From Croceimicrobium sp963974215 (GTDB taxonomy: Bacteria; Bacteroidota; Bacteroidia; Flavobacteriales; Schleiferiaceae): DNA of 64,000 nt. A program made the position numbers and the translations under genes. Under the pieces are notes generated by a model. The model ran no database searches. It was not told where the DNA came from and was given only the letters and a program-made list of their open reading frames with translations. Positions 26,155-35,058 of the stretch are shown piece after piece. The first letter of the stretch is position 1. Each line of letters starts with the position of its first letter. The stretch is taken from the NCBI GenBank assembly GCA_963974215.1, contig CAXBBL010000013.1:27375-91374 (forward strand). The letters run 5' to 3'.

Positions 26155-26757
26155 ATGTATAAGCTGTTTGTTAAGCGTGTTGTTGATATTCTTGTTTCCT
26201 TTGTTCTATTGGTTATTCTCTCACCAGTGTTAATACTTTCGGCAATATTAATCGTTGTTACCTCTAGAGGTCCAGTTTTTTTTCGTCAACGTCGGGTGGG
26301 AAAGGACCTTAAGGCTTTTAGCATTTTGAAGTTTAGGACCATGACTCACGAAAAGCGTGAGGTTGGTGATAAACCTCTTATTGGCAAAGCAGCTGGAGTG
26401 ACTCCGATAGGCTATTTCTTGAGAAGACTGAAAATTGATGAGCTTCCGCAGTTAATCCACGTATTTAGCGGCCAAATGAGTTTGGTAGGGCCTCGTCCCA
26501 GCATTCCGTCTCAATTGGAGGCTATGAATGAGAAGCAAAAGCGCCGTTATTTGATTCGTCCTGGTTTGACTGGGTTGGCACAAGTTTCTGGAAATATCCA
26601 TTTGTCTTGGCCCGAGCGCTATGAGTTCGATCTTAAATATATTCACAACATAAGTCTTCCAAATGACATTAGAATACTGGTAAGGACTGCATTTTTGATT
26701 GTTAAGGGCGAAGAGTACTATTTAAACAAACCATTAAGAATTCATGCCAATGCCTAA
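26155..26757 (+). CDS. Initiating bacterial sugar-phosphate transferase (PglC-like)
   Basis: A 200-residue phosphoglycosyl transferase. One N-terminal membrane helix (ILVSFVLLVILSPVLILSA), then FFRQRRVGKDLKAFSILKFRTM, IDELPQLIHVF, SLVGPRPSIPSQLEAM and RPGLTGLAQVSG are family-defining. It loads the first sugar phosphate on undecaprenyl phosphate. The short form without the four-helix N-domain is the PglC type, suggesting a UDP-QuiNAc-like (bacillosamine-type) or other N-acetylated first sugar. ATG 26155 is preferred over TTG 26125. Confidence 0.92.
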   Translation: MYKLFVKRVVDILVSFVLLVILSPVLILSAILIVVTSRGPVFFRQRRVGKDLKAFSILKFRTMTHEKREVGDKPLIGKAAGVTPIGYFLRRLKIDELPQLIHVFSGQMSLVGPRPSIPSQLEAMNEKQKRRYLIRPGLTGLAQVSGNIHLSWPERYEFDLKYIHNISLPNDIRILVRTAFLIVKGEEYYLNKPLRIHANA

Positions 26758-27712
26758 TCTTTCTCTCCCCAATAATCCGCGGATTGCTATTGCAGGAAGC
26801 GTAAACAGTAGTGCGCGAGTTTTACGAAAACTTATTGAGCACGAGATGAATGTTCAGTGGGTATTGGGACTTGATCCATCTGTTTCAAAGAATGTTAGCG
26901 GATTCAATGATTTGGGTCCAATTGCGAATTCAGCATCTTTGGATTTTAGTTATTTTCAAAAGTTGAATGACGATTGGATTCTTCAGGGAATCAAGGACCG
27001 CGAAATAGACTTATTTTTCGTGGTAGGACTTTCTCAGTTGGTTCGCCAAGACCTCCTTTCCGCTCCTAAAGTATCATGTATCGGCTATCACCCGACTCAT
27101 TTACCTAAGGGCAGAGGAAGAGCGGCAATTGCTTGGATTATCATGGAGAAGGTAAATGCCGCGGCATCCTTCTTTTTATTGGATGAAGGAACGGATAGCG
27201 GGCATATCATTGCTCAAAAGCCGACAAAATTGGATGGCACTGAATATCCGCAGGAAGTGATCGATAAAATCATGATTTCTATAGATGAAGCCATGGATGA
27301 AGTGCTTCCTAATATGAAGTTGGGTGTTCTATCGTATAGGGAACAAGATGAAAGTAAAGCAAGTTACCTCGGTAAACGTGCGCCCAGTGATGGTTACCTT
27401 GATTGGGAGCTGCCAGCGCTAGATCTACAACGCTTGATTCGAGCGGTATCTCATCCCTTACCGGGAGGCATAACTTTTTTAGGGGAGAAAGAGATAAGAG
27501 TTTGGAAAAGTGAAGTTTGGAATGAACAAGATATTGTAGGAGTTCCAGGACGAATTGTGAAGATCAATTCGGTATCTTTTATTGTAGGTACAGGTAGCGG
27601 TTTGTTAGAAGTTACTGACTGGGAGGGGATAGAGCTTTCGGAGATGATAGAGGGTCAAAAATTAGGGATTAACTGGTTATTATTATATAGAAAAATATTT
27701 GTAAATGGCTAA
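26744..27712 (+). CDS. Formyltransferase-family protein (sugar N-formyltransferase-like)
   Basis: A 322-residue protein: N-terminal formyl-transferase fold to about 190, then a C-terminal domain with LDWELPALDLQRLIRAVSHP. The signature region reads IGYHPTHLPKGRGRA (His116) and LLDEGTDSGHII (Asp151). In Fmt and ArnA the catalytic triad is Asn-x-His...Asp; here the Asn position is Gly114. Subgroups in polysaccharide clusters show the same GYHP form, so it may still act, probably on an amino sugar. It overlaps the transferase before and the deacetylase after it, which would expose the amine that it formylates. Confidence 0.78.
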   Translation: MPMPNLSLPNNPRIAIAGSVNSSARVLRKLIEHEMNVQWVLGLDPSVSKNVSGFNDLGPIANSASLDFSYFQKLNDDWILQGIKDREIDLFFVVGLSQLVRQDLLSAPKVSCIGYHPTHLPKGRGRAAIAWIIMEKVNAAASFFLLDEGTDSGHIIAQKPTKLDGTEYPQEVIDKIMISIDEAMDEVLPNMKLGVLSYREQDESKASYLGKRAPSDGYLDWELPALDLQRLIRAVSHPLPGGITFLGEKEIRVWKSEVWNEQDIVGVPGRIVKINSVSFIVGTGSGLLEVTDWEGIELSEMIEGQKLGINWLLLYRKIFVNG

Positions 27713-28382
27713 AGTATTAGTGGTAGCGCCGCACTGTGACGATGAGGTGCTTGGATGTGGTGGGGTGATAAAAAAAAGAGCAGAGGCAGGTGATGAGGTT
27801 TATGTATTAATGATTACCAATGGACACATTGGTGCCCCAGAGCTGTTTAAAGCAGAAGATACTGCTCAAAACAGAGTAGAGGCACAGAGGGCCAATTCAT
27901 TGCTAGGGGTGAAAAATGTTATCTTTTTTGATTTTCCAGCTCCTCGGCTAGATAGCATACCTTCGTATAAACTATCAATCGCAATTAGTAAAGTTATAAA
28001 AGAAAATAAAATTGAAATAATGTATATTCCACACCGTGGTGATATTCATCGTGACCATTTTGTAACATTTGAATGCAGTTTGGTAGCTGCAAGACCGATT
28101 AACAATTGCACTGTTAAAACGATTTACTCTTATGAAACCTTATCAGAAACAGAGTGGGCCATGCCTTTTCAAAATGAGGCTTTTATACCTACAGTATTTG
28201 AAGATATAACTGAGCAAATCGATGATAAGATTAATAGCTTTAGTAAATATGAGGGGCAGGTTAAAGCATTCCCGCACTCTCGTTCAATTGAATCGATCAA
28301 AGCATTAGCGATGCACCGTGGAGCTACTGTTGGCTGTAATTATGCGGAGGCCTTTATGTTAATTAGAGAAATACGTAATTAA
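27705..28382 (+). CDS. PIG-L/LmbE family N-deacetylase
   Basis: A 225-residue zinc amidohydrolase. The metal motif APHCDDEVLGCGG (8-20) and the downstream HRDHF give the zinc ligands. The family deacetylates N-acetylhexosamine conjugates. Its start lies inside the formyltransferase gene and its stop overlaps the next ATP-grasp gene by one base. Removal of an acetyl group followed by formylation (27712 side) or ligation (28382 side) is the natural reading of this triad. Confidence 0.9.
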   Translation: MAKVLVVAPHCDDEVLGCGGVIKKRAEAGDEVYVLMITNGHIGAPELFKAEDTAQNRVEAQRANSLLGVKNVIFFDFPAPRLDSIPSYKLSIAISKVIKENKIEIMYIPHRGDIHRDHFVTFECSLVAARPINNCTVKTIYSYETLSETEWAMPFQNEAFIPTVFEDITEQIDDKINSFSKYEGQVKAFPHSRSIESIKALAMHRGATVGCNYAEAFMLIREIRN

Positions 28383-29425
28383 TGAATATTTTAATTTTAG
28401 GAGTTGGCGGACCAACTCCCCGTTCAATTGCCTTAAGGCTTAAAACTATTTACCCTGATGCTAGGCTTATTGGGACTGATATACAGCCTAAAGCTATCGG
28501 TTTTCACTTAAAAGGACTTTTAAATAAGAGTTATTTAATTCCTAGGGCAAATCATCCTAATTATTTTGTAGAAATAAATGGCATTATCAAAAAAGAGAAT
28601 ATCGATTTAGCTTTTGTTCAGCCTGAACAAGAGGTAAAAACTTGGGGGGAATATTATAATCGTGAAGGTAGGTACCCCTGTCCGACCTTGATACCTCCAG
28701 TTGAGCATGTAAATGCTTTAATGGATAAGGCTGCAATGGCAGACTTATTTAAAGGTACTGGCTTTATTCCTGATACCATAAGGATTAGCCCATCAAATCC
28801 AAAATTTGAAGAAGTGGCAGAACAGATAGGTTATCCCTGTTGGATTCGCGCTTCAATTGGATCTGGCGGCCTAGGCTCTCTGAAGTTAAACCGTCGAGAA
28901 GAACTAGAAGCATGGTTATTTATCCACAAAGATGTGCCAGAATTTACAATCAGTAAATTTCTAACGGGTAGACATTTAGCAAATCAGATGCTTTATATCG
29001 ATGGGAAATGCGTCGCCAATGCAGGTTTACATTGCGCTGAGTATGTGATGGCTGATATTGCTCCTTCCAAAGTCACAGGAAATACTTCTTATGGCTTATT
29101 GATAAACGAGAAGTCACTATTAGAGCGTTGCGAAGAAGTGATGGAAACAGTTCAAGCAAAGACAGGGGTTAAAGCTAACGGTGTTTATAGTTTTGACTTT
29201 AAAGAAGACGACAAAGGTGAAATTTTGGTAACCGAGATTAATATCAGGCACATGGCTTATACTGGGATCCTAGCAACCTGCGGATTTGACCTGATAAGGT
29301 ATACAGTAGAAATTCTCCGTAATGAATTTCAAGCACCTGCAAAGGCACACTTTTATTTTGACAAGGAATATGTTTTTATCAGAGATGTTGATGTGGAGCC
29401 GATTATACTTACTAATAAATTTTAA
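28382..29425 (+). CDS. ATP-grasp ligase, carbamoyl-phosphate-synthase-like
   Basis: A 347-residue protein. An N-terminal pre-ATP-grasp Rossmann-like domain (ILGVGGPTPRSIALRLK) is followed by the ATP-grasp fold: YPCWIRASIGSGGLGSLKL, FLTGRHLANQMLYI, and EILVTEINIRHMAYTGIL with metal ligands. Likely forms an amide or ester bond on a sugar using ATP; acceptor and acid are unknown. It is the last gene before the operon's terminator. Confidence 0.8.
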   Translation: MNILILGVGGPTPRSIALRLKTIYPDARLIGTDIQPKAIGFHLKGLLNKSYLIPRANHPNYFVEINGIIKKENIDLAFVQPEQEVKTWGEYYNREGRYPCPTLIPPVEHVNALMDKAAMADLFKGTGFIPDTIRISPSNPKFEEVAEQIGYPCWIRASIGSGGLGSLKLNRREELEAWLFIHKDVPEFTISKFLTGRHLANQMLYIDGKCVANAGLHCAEYVMADIAPSKVTGNTSYGLLINEKSLLERCEEVMETVQAKTGVKANGVYSFDFKEDDKGEILVTEINIRHMAYTGILATCGFDLIRYTVEILRNEFQAPAKAHFYFDKEYVFIRDVDVEPIILTNKF

Positions 29426-29486
29426 TTTCGTTTTGAATTTAGCAATTACTTAATAGTCTAAGCTAAAAGAAAGTTTGATAAAATTC

Positions 29487-29516
29487 AAAGGGGTGGCCAA
29501 CGGACCACCCCTTTTT
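29487..29516. terminator. Bidirectional terminator between convergent genes
   Basis: AAAGGGGTGG, an eight-base loop, then CCACCCCTTT and a T5 tail. It closes the plus-strand polysaccharide operon (stop 29425) and the minus-strand aminotransferase gene whose stop is at 29518. The T tract is better on the plus strand. Confidence 0.85.
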
Positions 29517-29517
29517 A

Positions 29518-30669
29518 TTAGATAAATATTTGGTCGAGGACGGCAAAGATACGGTCGAAATCTCGATCGGAGAGATTTGAGCCGGAGGGAAGGCAGAGAC
29601 CTTGCTCGAATAAGGTATTGGAGATGTTACTGCCATAGTATTGGCAATCCGCAAATACCGGTTGTAGGTGCATGGGCTTCCATAAAGGGCGCGCTTCTAT
29701 GTTTTCTTCAGCTAGGGCAAGCCGTATTTTTTCTCGGTCTAAGCCATTATTACGAGTGGGATCGACCAAAATAGAACTGAGCCAGCGATTGGAAAAGGAA
29801 TGCACATTTTCTTCTTGGAAGCCAATATAGTAACCAGTGGCATTTTTAGCGGCGAAATAGTTTTGATAGCGAGTGAAGTTAGCGCGTCTTTGGGCGATGC
29901 GTTCGTTAAGCACCGCCATTTGTCCGCGGCCGATGCCGGCTAGCACATTGCTTAGTCGGTAATTATAACCAATACGGCTATGTTGGTAATGAGGCGCTTC
30001 ATCGCGTGCTTGAGTCGCTAAAAAGCGTGCTTGGTCGATTAAGTCTTTGTCGTTGGAGGCAAGGGCTCCACCGCCTGAGGTAGTAATAATTTTATTGCCA
30101 TTGAAAGAATATACTCCCATTTTACCGATGCTACCGGTGAATTTCTTATTGTATGTAGAGCCAAGGCTTTCAGCCGCATCTTCAATTACAGGAATATTAT
30201 ATTCTTGAGCTACGGCCATGATAGCATCCATTTGGGCAGGCATACCATAGAGGTGTACGGGCATGATGGCCTTTACCTTGGTAATTTCACCTTTGGCGGA
30301 AAGGTCAGCTAAAGCATGCTTTAGCTCTACCGGGTCCATATTCCAGGTTTCTGGCTCGGAATCAATAAAAATGGGTTGAGCTCCTCGGTAGGTAATAGGG
30401 TTGGCGGAGCCGCAGAAAGTAAAAGATTGCACTAATACATAGTCTCCTGGTCCCACACCTAATAGATCGAGAGCGATATGAATGGCAGCGGTACCAGCAC
30501 TGAGAGCAGCTACATGGCCCACTTTATTGTAGTTCTGTAAATCCGCTTCGAAGCCATTAACATGGGGCCCAAGGGGGGCAATCCAATTGGTAGCAAAAGC
30601 TTCTTGTACGTATTGTTCCTCCAAATTCCCCATGTGGGGGGAAGAAAGCCAGATTTTAGGCTGATCCAT
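29518..30669 (-). CDS. Sugar aminotransferase (DegT/DnrJ/EryC1; PglE/WbpE-like)
   Basis: PLP-dependent aminotransferase of 383 residues with LSSPHMGNLEEQYVQEAF and TNWIAPLGPHVNGFE at the substrate side, ALSAGTAAIHIALDLLGV, VHLYGMPAQMD, EDAAESLGSTY and Lys193 in SFNGNKIITTSGGG. The start is set at the Met of MDQPKIW; two upstream in-frame Met codons (30705, 30837) would add an unrelated, poorly coding extension. The PglE-like (UDP-4-keto-bacillosamine) and LegC groups are closest by motif. It is the only spare aminotransferase available to the WbpB/WbpD-like pair at 40134, so WbpE-type use is an alternative. Confidence 0.87.
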   Translation of the reverse strand: MDQPKIWLSSPHMGNLEEQYVQEAFATNWIAPLGPHVNGFEADLQNYNKVGHVAALSAGTAAIHIALDLLGVGPGDYVLVQSFTFCGSANPITYRGAQPIFIDSEPETWNMDPVELKHALADLSAKGEITKVKAIMPVHLYGMPAQMDAIMAVAQEYNIPVIEDAAESLGSTYNKKFTGSIGKMGVYSFNGNKIITTSGGGALASNDKDLIDQARFLATQARDEAPHYQHSRIGYNYRLSNVLAGIGRGQMAVLNERIAQRRANFTRYQNYFAAKNATGYYIGFQEENVHSFSNRWLSSILVDPTRNNGLDREKIRLALAEENIEARPLWKPMHLQPVFADCQYYGSNISNTLFEQGLCLPSGSNLSDRDFDRIFAVLDQIFI

Positions 30670-30792
30670 AAATTCTATTTTTTTAGAAGGGGTAAAAATA
30701 GGCATATGACCGAGCTTATGTCCACAACAAATCAAAAAAAAATATGGGTGGGGATTTCGATAATTAAATTCCAAGGTTCCTAGCATAAAAGT

Positions 30793-30800
30793 TATCTTTG
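30793..30800 (+). promoter_or_regulatory. Candidate promoter -7 element for wza-wzc
   Basis: TATCTTTG fits TAnnTTTG and lies 24 bases before the wza start. No convincing TTG is found 19 bases upstream, so the call rests on the -7 box and the gene arrangement (divergent from the aminotransferase gene). Confidence 0.4.
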
Positions 30801-30823
30801 CCGCTAAATTTTTACGACTCAGC

Positions 30824-31603
30824 ATGAAGAAAATCATCGGTCTCTTATGTTTTGCCCTTTTAATAGGGTCTTGTGTTCCCCTAAAAAGGCTAACCTATTT
30901 GCAAGAAGGAGAAGAAATGCCAGATTATAAGTTACAGCGCTCTGCTTATTTGTTACAACCGAATGACATTTTAAGTATTACCATTCGTTCTTATGACATA
31001 GAGACAAGTCAGTATTTCAATATTTCTAACAACAGCAGTAATCAGGCCTTACAAGCAGGAGATATTTTATTCTACCTTCAAGGTTACTCGGTAGATTTAG
31101 AGGGTAAAATTAATTTACCCATTTTGGGCCAAGTTGATGTGGCAGGAAAAACGATTGCTGAAATACAAGTCTTAGTGGAAACGGCTTTAAAGCCGTATTT
31201 CACCGAAGAAGCCGTTAATGTAACGGTGCAATTAGCGGGAATACGTTATGCGGTGGTGGGTGAAGTTAATAGGCCAGGGAAATATGTGATCTATCAAAAT
31301 CAGGTTAATATTTTTGAAGCACTTGCTAATGCAGGAGATATAAGTATGGTGGGCGATCGTAAAGAGGTGATGATTGTGCGACAAATGCCCGAGAAGGTAG
31401 AAACATTTTATTTGGATTTAACTGATAGTCGGGTGATTAATGATCCGCATTATTTTATCCAGCCGAATGATATTATTAATGTACAGCCTCTGCGGCAGAA
31501 GTCGTTAGGAATTGGTACAACTGGTTTTCAAACCTTCTCGCAGTTATTTAGTCTACTTGCGAGCACTATTACTTTAATTATTGCCATTAATAGCTTGAAC
31601 TAA
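30824..31603 (+). CDS. wza: Wza-type outer membrane polysaccharide export lipoprotein
   Basis: A 259-residue lipoprotein with a short signal peptide and lipobox LLIGSC (Cys17). The export domain follows: LQPNDILSITIRSYD, YSVDLEGKINLPILGQVDVAGKTIAEIQ and an SLBB-like VVGEVNRPGKYVIYQNQVNIFEAL. A C-terminal hydrophobic segment (FSLLASTITLIIAIN) is the membrane-spanning helix typical of short Bacteroidota Wza proteins. Forms the outer-membrane pore with the Wzc at 31606, two bases downstream. Confidence 0.93.
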   Translation: MKKIIGLLCFALLIGSCVPLKRLTYLQEGEEMPDYKLQRSAYLLQPNDILSITIRSYDIETSQYFNISNNSSNQALQAGDILFYLQGYSVDLEGKINLPILGQVDVAGKTIAEIQVLVETALKPYFTEEAVNVTVQLAGIRYAVVGEVNRPGKYVIYQNQVNIFEALANAGDISMVGDRKEVMIVRQMPEKVETFYLDLTDSRVINDPHYFIQPNDIINVQPLRQKSLGIGTTGFQTFSQLFSLLASTITLIIAINSLN

Positions 31604-31605
31604 AG

Positions 31606-34098
31606 ATGAAAGAGAATAACCAGAACATACAAGAGGGCTACCCGCAACAGATGCTGCAGCCGCAGCAGGATAGTAGGCAAGATTTTGATGTAAAACGACT
31701 AATCGTTCGGATTTTAGGGGCTTGGCCAATAATCCTTAGCTCCATTGTTGTCGCTTTAAGCCTAGCATTTTTGATTAATCGATACGCAACTCGTATTTAT
31801 GCGGTAAAAGCTGTGATTATGGTGAGTTCCGAGCAGCAAGGGAGCATGGAGTCTCTAATGTCGGCTGTAGGATATTATAACCCGCGCTTGGAATTTGAAA
31901 ATGAAGTAGTTGTTTTAGGGTCTCGTACTATGGTTAATCGCACTTTAAAGCAATTACCCTTTGAAATTGAGTATTTTGGGGAGGGGCGGATAAAAAGTGC
32001 CGAGATTTATCCAAATCCAGGCTGGCGAATTGATTACGATAGCAGTCATGTGCAAACCTTGGGGGAATGGGAGGTGGAAATGCTTCCCGAAGATCAATTT
32101 ATCCTAAAGTCACCTTCCAGTGCAGAACAAGAAATTATACACCACCATTTCCTTGGTGAAAAAATTGATCTAGATAAGGAAGAGTATAAGACTTTTGAAA
32201 AATCTGTTACTTTGGGAGAATGGTGGAGCACACCCTTTTTTAGACTTAGGTTAGTTAAGGATAACGATATTAGAGTTAATCAAGGCATTGTCAAAGTAAA
32301 TTTTAAATCAAAGGAAAGCTTAGAGGAATCATATTTCGAAAAGGTTAAAATTGAGCCCACATCCGAAGGAAGTGCGGCAATTGATCTAAGCATGCAAGGA
32401 GCTGTAGCGGAAAAGGTACAAGATTATTTAGATGAACTGATTATACAATATCAGGCATTTAATTTAGAAACTAAGAATAAGACAACGGAAGGTGCTTTGG
32501 CATTCATTTCAGAAGAGTTAAAAGCTTTACAAGATAGTTTAGATCAGGTAGAAAGAATATTAGAGAAATTTCAGTCGGATAATGCGGCGATCGATTTAAG
32601 TGAAAAAGGGACCCAGCTGTTTGAAGAAATATTCAGTTTGGAAAAAGAGCTGACGATTTTAAAATCGCAATCTAAGTATTTTGAGTATTTAGAAGACTAT
32701 ATAGCAAACCGAAGTGCGGTGGAAAGCGTAGTGGCGCCGGTAGCAATGGGGATGGAGAATACTGGTCTAGAGCCCTTAATAGAGCTTTTAAATCAACTGC
32801 AGGCAGAACGCAGTTCCTTACTCATCGGGCAAAAAGTTGATAATCCACGTATAAGAGGGGTTGATAACAGGATTCGATCTGCCCGAGAAGCTTTAGCTGA
32901 GAATTTAAATGGTATAAGTAAGGGTGTTAATTTTCAGATTAAGGAATTGAGTGCAAAACGCAATCAGTTAGAAGCAGAAATACGCACCTTGCCGAAAACG
33001 CAAATGGAGCTGATTAATATCCGCAGGAAGTATGGAATTAGTGAGAACCTATTTTTGTTTTTAATGCAAAAGAAAGCAGAAACAGCAATTATTTTAGCAG
33101 GGAACACACCCGATTCTCAGGTGATTGATCCAGCAACAATCGATAAGGAACCCGTATCCCCTAATAGCAAACGTACCTTTGCTATTGCTTTAATGCTGGG
33201 TTTGGTTATTCCAATTGGAGTTATTTTTATTACTGATTTATTAGATACAAAAATCCGTAATAAGGAAGATGTTGAATCAATTACCGCAATGCCGGTTGTG
33301 GCGATGATAGGACATAGTGATCGCAATACCAACCTAGTAGTGGCACAATATCCTAAATCGAGTTTAGCGGAGTCTTTTCGGGCCTTGCGTTCGAATATTA
33401 GTTTTTTAAGTCAGGAGAAGCCTATACAAACCATGCTTTTTACTTCGTCTATTGGGGGAGAGGGTAAGACCTTTATTTCCATAAACATGGCTAGTATTTT
33501 GGCGGCCAGTGGAAAAAAGACGGTGCTGGTAGGTTTAGACTTAAGAAAGCCTAAGATTTACAATGACTTTAATTTGACCAATGATTTTGGAGCGAGTACT
33601 GTATTGTCGGCGCAAATGCAAACCAAAGATGCTATTCAGAAAACAAAGTATAATAATTTATCCATTATTTCCGCTGGTCCTATTCCCCCAAACCCGAGTG
33701 AACTTTTATTAAGCCCCGAGTTTGATATTATGCACGAGGAGCTGAAAAAGGAGTTTGATTATATCGTTTTTGATACCCCCCCCGTAGGTTTAGTAGCGGA
33801 TACCTTTGAGTTAATGAAAAAGGTGGATTACTCGTTTTATGTGATTCGCCAGGGTTATACTGATAAGCAGTTATTAACCTTTATTAACGATCGATATGAG
33901 AATCGTTCGGTAGGGAATATTGCGATAGCGATTAATGACTTTACAGTTTCTAAGGCGTATGGTTATGGATATGGTTATGGCTATGGTTACGGATACGGCT
34001 ACGGTTATGGTTATGGCTACGGTTATGGATCTGCTTATTATGGGGAGGAAGAATCCGAGAAGAATCGATTCTCTCTTTTTAAGAAAAAGAAAAAATAG
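31606..34098 (+). CDS. wzc: Wzc-type polysaccharide co-polymerase and tyrosine autokinase
   Basis: An 830-residue inner-membrane protein. Two transmembrane helices (about 37-60 and 523-546) bracket the periplasmic Wzz region with coiled-coil segments (about 290-500). The cytoplasmic BY-kinase has Walker A IGGEGKT (Lys621), Walker A' VGLDLRKP, and Walker B VFDTPP (Asp723). The C-terminus carries 12 consecutive Tyr-Gly pairs (residues 785-808) followed by SAYYGEEE and a Lys-rich end. The Tyr cluster is the expected autophosphorylation tail; its cyclic phosphorylation controls chain length and export. No low-molecular-weight phosphatase (Wzb) is visible in the window. Confidence 0.95.
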   Translation: MKENNQNIQEGYPQQMLQPQQDSRQDFDVKRLIVRILGAWPIILSSIVVALSLAFLINRYATRIYAVKAVIMVSSEQQGSMESLMSAVGYYNPRLEFENEVVVLGSRTMVNRTLKQLPFEIEYFGEGRIKSAEIYPNPGWRIDYDSSHVQTLGEWEVEMLPEDQFILKSPSSAEQEIIHHHFLGEKIDLDKEEYKTFEKSVTLGEWWSTPFFRLRLVKDNDIRVNQGIVKVNFKSKESLEESYFEKVKIEPTSEGSAAIDLSMQGAVAEKVQDYLDELIIQYQAFNLETKNKTTEGALAFISEELKALQDSLDQVERILEKFQSDNAAIDLSEKGTQLFEEIFSLEKELTILKSQSKYFEYLEDYIANRSAVESVVAPVAMGMENTGLEPLIELLNQLQAERSSLLIGQKVDNPRIRGVDNRIRSAREALAENLNGISKGVNFQIKELSAKRNQLEAEIRTLPKTQMELINIRRKYGISENLFLFLMQKKAETAIILAGNTPDSQVIDPATIDKEPVSPNSKRTFAIALMLGLVIPIGVIFITDLLDTKIRNKEDVESITAMPVVAMIGHSDRNTNLVVAQYPKSSLAESFRALRSNISFLSQEKPIQTMLFTSSIGGEGKTFISINMASILAASGKKTVLVGLDLRKPKIYNDFNLTNDFGASTVLSAQMQTKDAIQKTKYNNLSIISAGPIPPNPSELLLSPEFDIMHEELKKEFDYIVFDTPPVGLVADTFELMKKVDYSFYVIRQGYTDKQLLTFINDRYENRSVGNIAIAINDFTVSKAYGYGYGYGYGYGYGYGYGYGYGYGSAYYGEEESEKNRFSLFKKKKK
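33958..34029 (+). repeat. Tyr-Gly codon repeat encoding the Wzc tail
   Basis: Twelve hexanucleotide units TA(T/C)-GG(N), each encoding Tyr-Gly. Synonymous third bases vary from unit to unit, so the run is old and kept at the protein level, though slippage could still change its length. Confidence 0.9.
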
Positions 34099-34156
34099 AG
34101 ATTGTTGAGACCTAACGTGCTAGGTCTGTACGGGATACAGATTAATAATGTTATTT

Positions 34157-34183
34157 AAGCCTCCGGAAGGGGGCTTTTTTTTT
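34157..34183 (+). terminator. Terminator after wzc
   Basis: AAGCCTCC-GGAA-GGGGGCTT followed by eight T. The identical stem and loop recur after cysN at 46663. Confidence 0.9.
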
Positions 34184-34700
34184 GGAGAAACGAGAGCCGG
34201 GAGACGAGAAACGAGATGGATTTGGGTAGAGTGGGGATTAGCGTGTTTGTAAGGCAGCGGGGAGGTGGTTTAGAGGTTTAGGAGTTTAGATGTTTAGCCA
34301 GGGTGTGGATTTGTAACGCAACGAGCGCGACGGTTTACGCGGCGAACGCAGCGGGCAGGAGACAGTATAGTGGTTTAGGTGTTTAGCGATAAAGTTATGA
34401 CTCGCGAACATTAAATATGTTCTTTTTTTAGGGAAAAGCATATCAAGCAAGAGTTTGAGCAAGAGTAGGGAGAGGGATTTCGGTAGAGTTGAGATTTGGG
34501 ATTTGGAACGCAGGGAGCGCAGCGGGGATAGGTTTAGAGTTTAGTGAGTTTGCTAAGCACGGCGGATTTATCCCAGGGAGGGTTGGATGTTTGGTATTTG
34601 AGTTAGCCTGAAATATTGAGCTAAGCGGTAACGTACCACAAAGTGTGTAATAGTAGCTAAGCATTAAATATTTACGAATTCTTGATAATGATAAATACTT
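34184..34700. other. Intergenic repeat region, no gene
   Basis: Holds GAGAC-rich purine tracts (34190-34215) and two copies of the AACGC..GCGCG..CGCAGCGGG fragment (about 34316-34355 and 34507-34530), plus TTTAGTGAGTTT-type fragments. The minus-strand open frame at 34443-34664 is built of this repetitive sequence and is not supported as a gene. Confidence 0.7.
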
Positions 34701-34738
34701 TTTACAATTATATCTATATTTGTAAATACTATTTTACA
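34701..34738. promoter_or_regulatory. HipB operator candidates overlapping the hip promoter
   Basis: Three half-sites: TTTACAA (34701-34707), TTGTAAA (34720-34726) and TTTACA (34733-34738). The first two form an inverted repeat with 12-base spacer; the last two form TGTAAA-N6-TTTACA ending two bases before the hipB ATG. The -7 box TATATTTG (34715-34722) lies inside the array, so repressor binding would block it. Autorepression by HipB-type antitoxins is known in general; the site assignment is inference. Confidence 0.6.
34715..34722 (+). promoter_or_regulatory. hipBA promoter -7 element
   Basis: TATATTTG matches TAnnTTTG. It lies 18 bases before the ATG, so the 5' leader would be very short. 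No TTG at the right distance upstream is evident. Confidence 0.5.
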
Positions 34739-34740
34739 TT

Positions 34741-35055
34741 ATGGGACGTGAGAAACCAGTTTTGCTACCGAAGCATAAGAAGTTATTAAATGAATTGGGA
34801 GAGAACATCAAGCTTGCCCGGTTAAGAAGAAAGTTTAGTACTGCACAAGTTTCTGAACGGGCAAATATTAGTAGGCCAACGCTACTTTCTATAGAGAAAG
34901 GATCAGAAAGTGCAAGTGTAGGCTTGTATCTGCAGGTACTTGTTGTACTCGGACTTGAGAGGGATTTATTGTTGGTTGCCCGGGATGATGAATTGGGCAG
35001 GAAAATACAGGATGCGAATTTGAGTACAAAGGAACGGGCTCCGAAAAAGAAGTAA
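34741..35055 (+). CDS. hipB: HipB-like XRE antitoxin/repressor
   Basis: A 104-residue protein with an XRE helix-turn-helix in residues 15-70 (LGENIKLARLRRKFSTAQVS, ERANISRPTLLSIEKGS) and a basic C-terminal tail KERAPKKK. It binds operator DNA and is expected to neutralise the HipA-type toxin encoded three bases downstream. Larger N- and C-terminal arms than E. coli HipB; otherwise typical. Confidence 0.9.
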   Translation: MGREKPVLLPKHKKLLNELGENIKLARLRRKFSTAQVSERANISRPTLLSIEKGSESASVGLYLQVLVVLGLERDLLLVARDDELGRKIQDANLSTKERAPKKK

Positions 35056-35058
35056 ATC

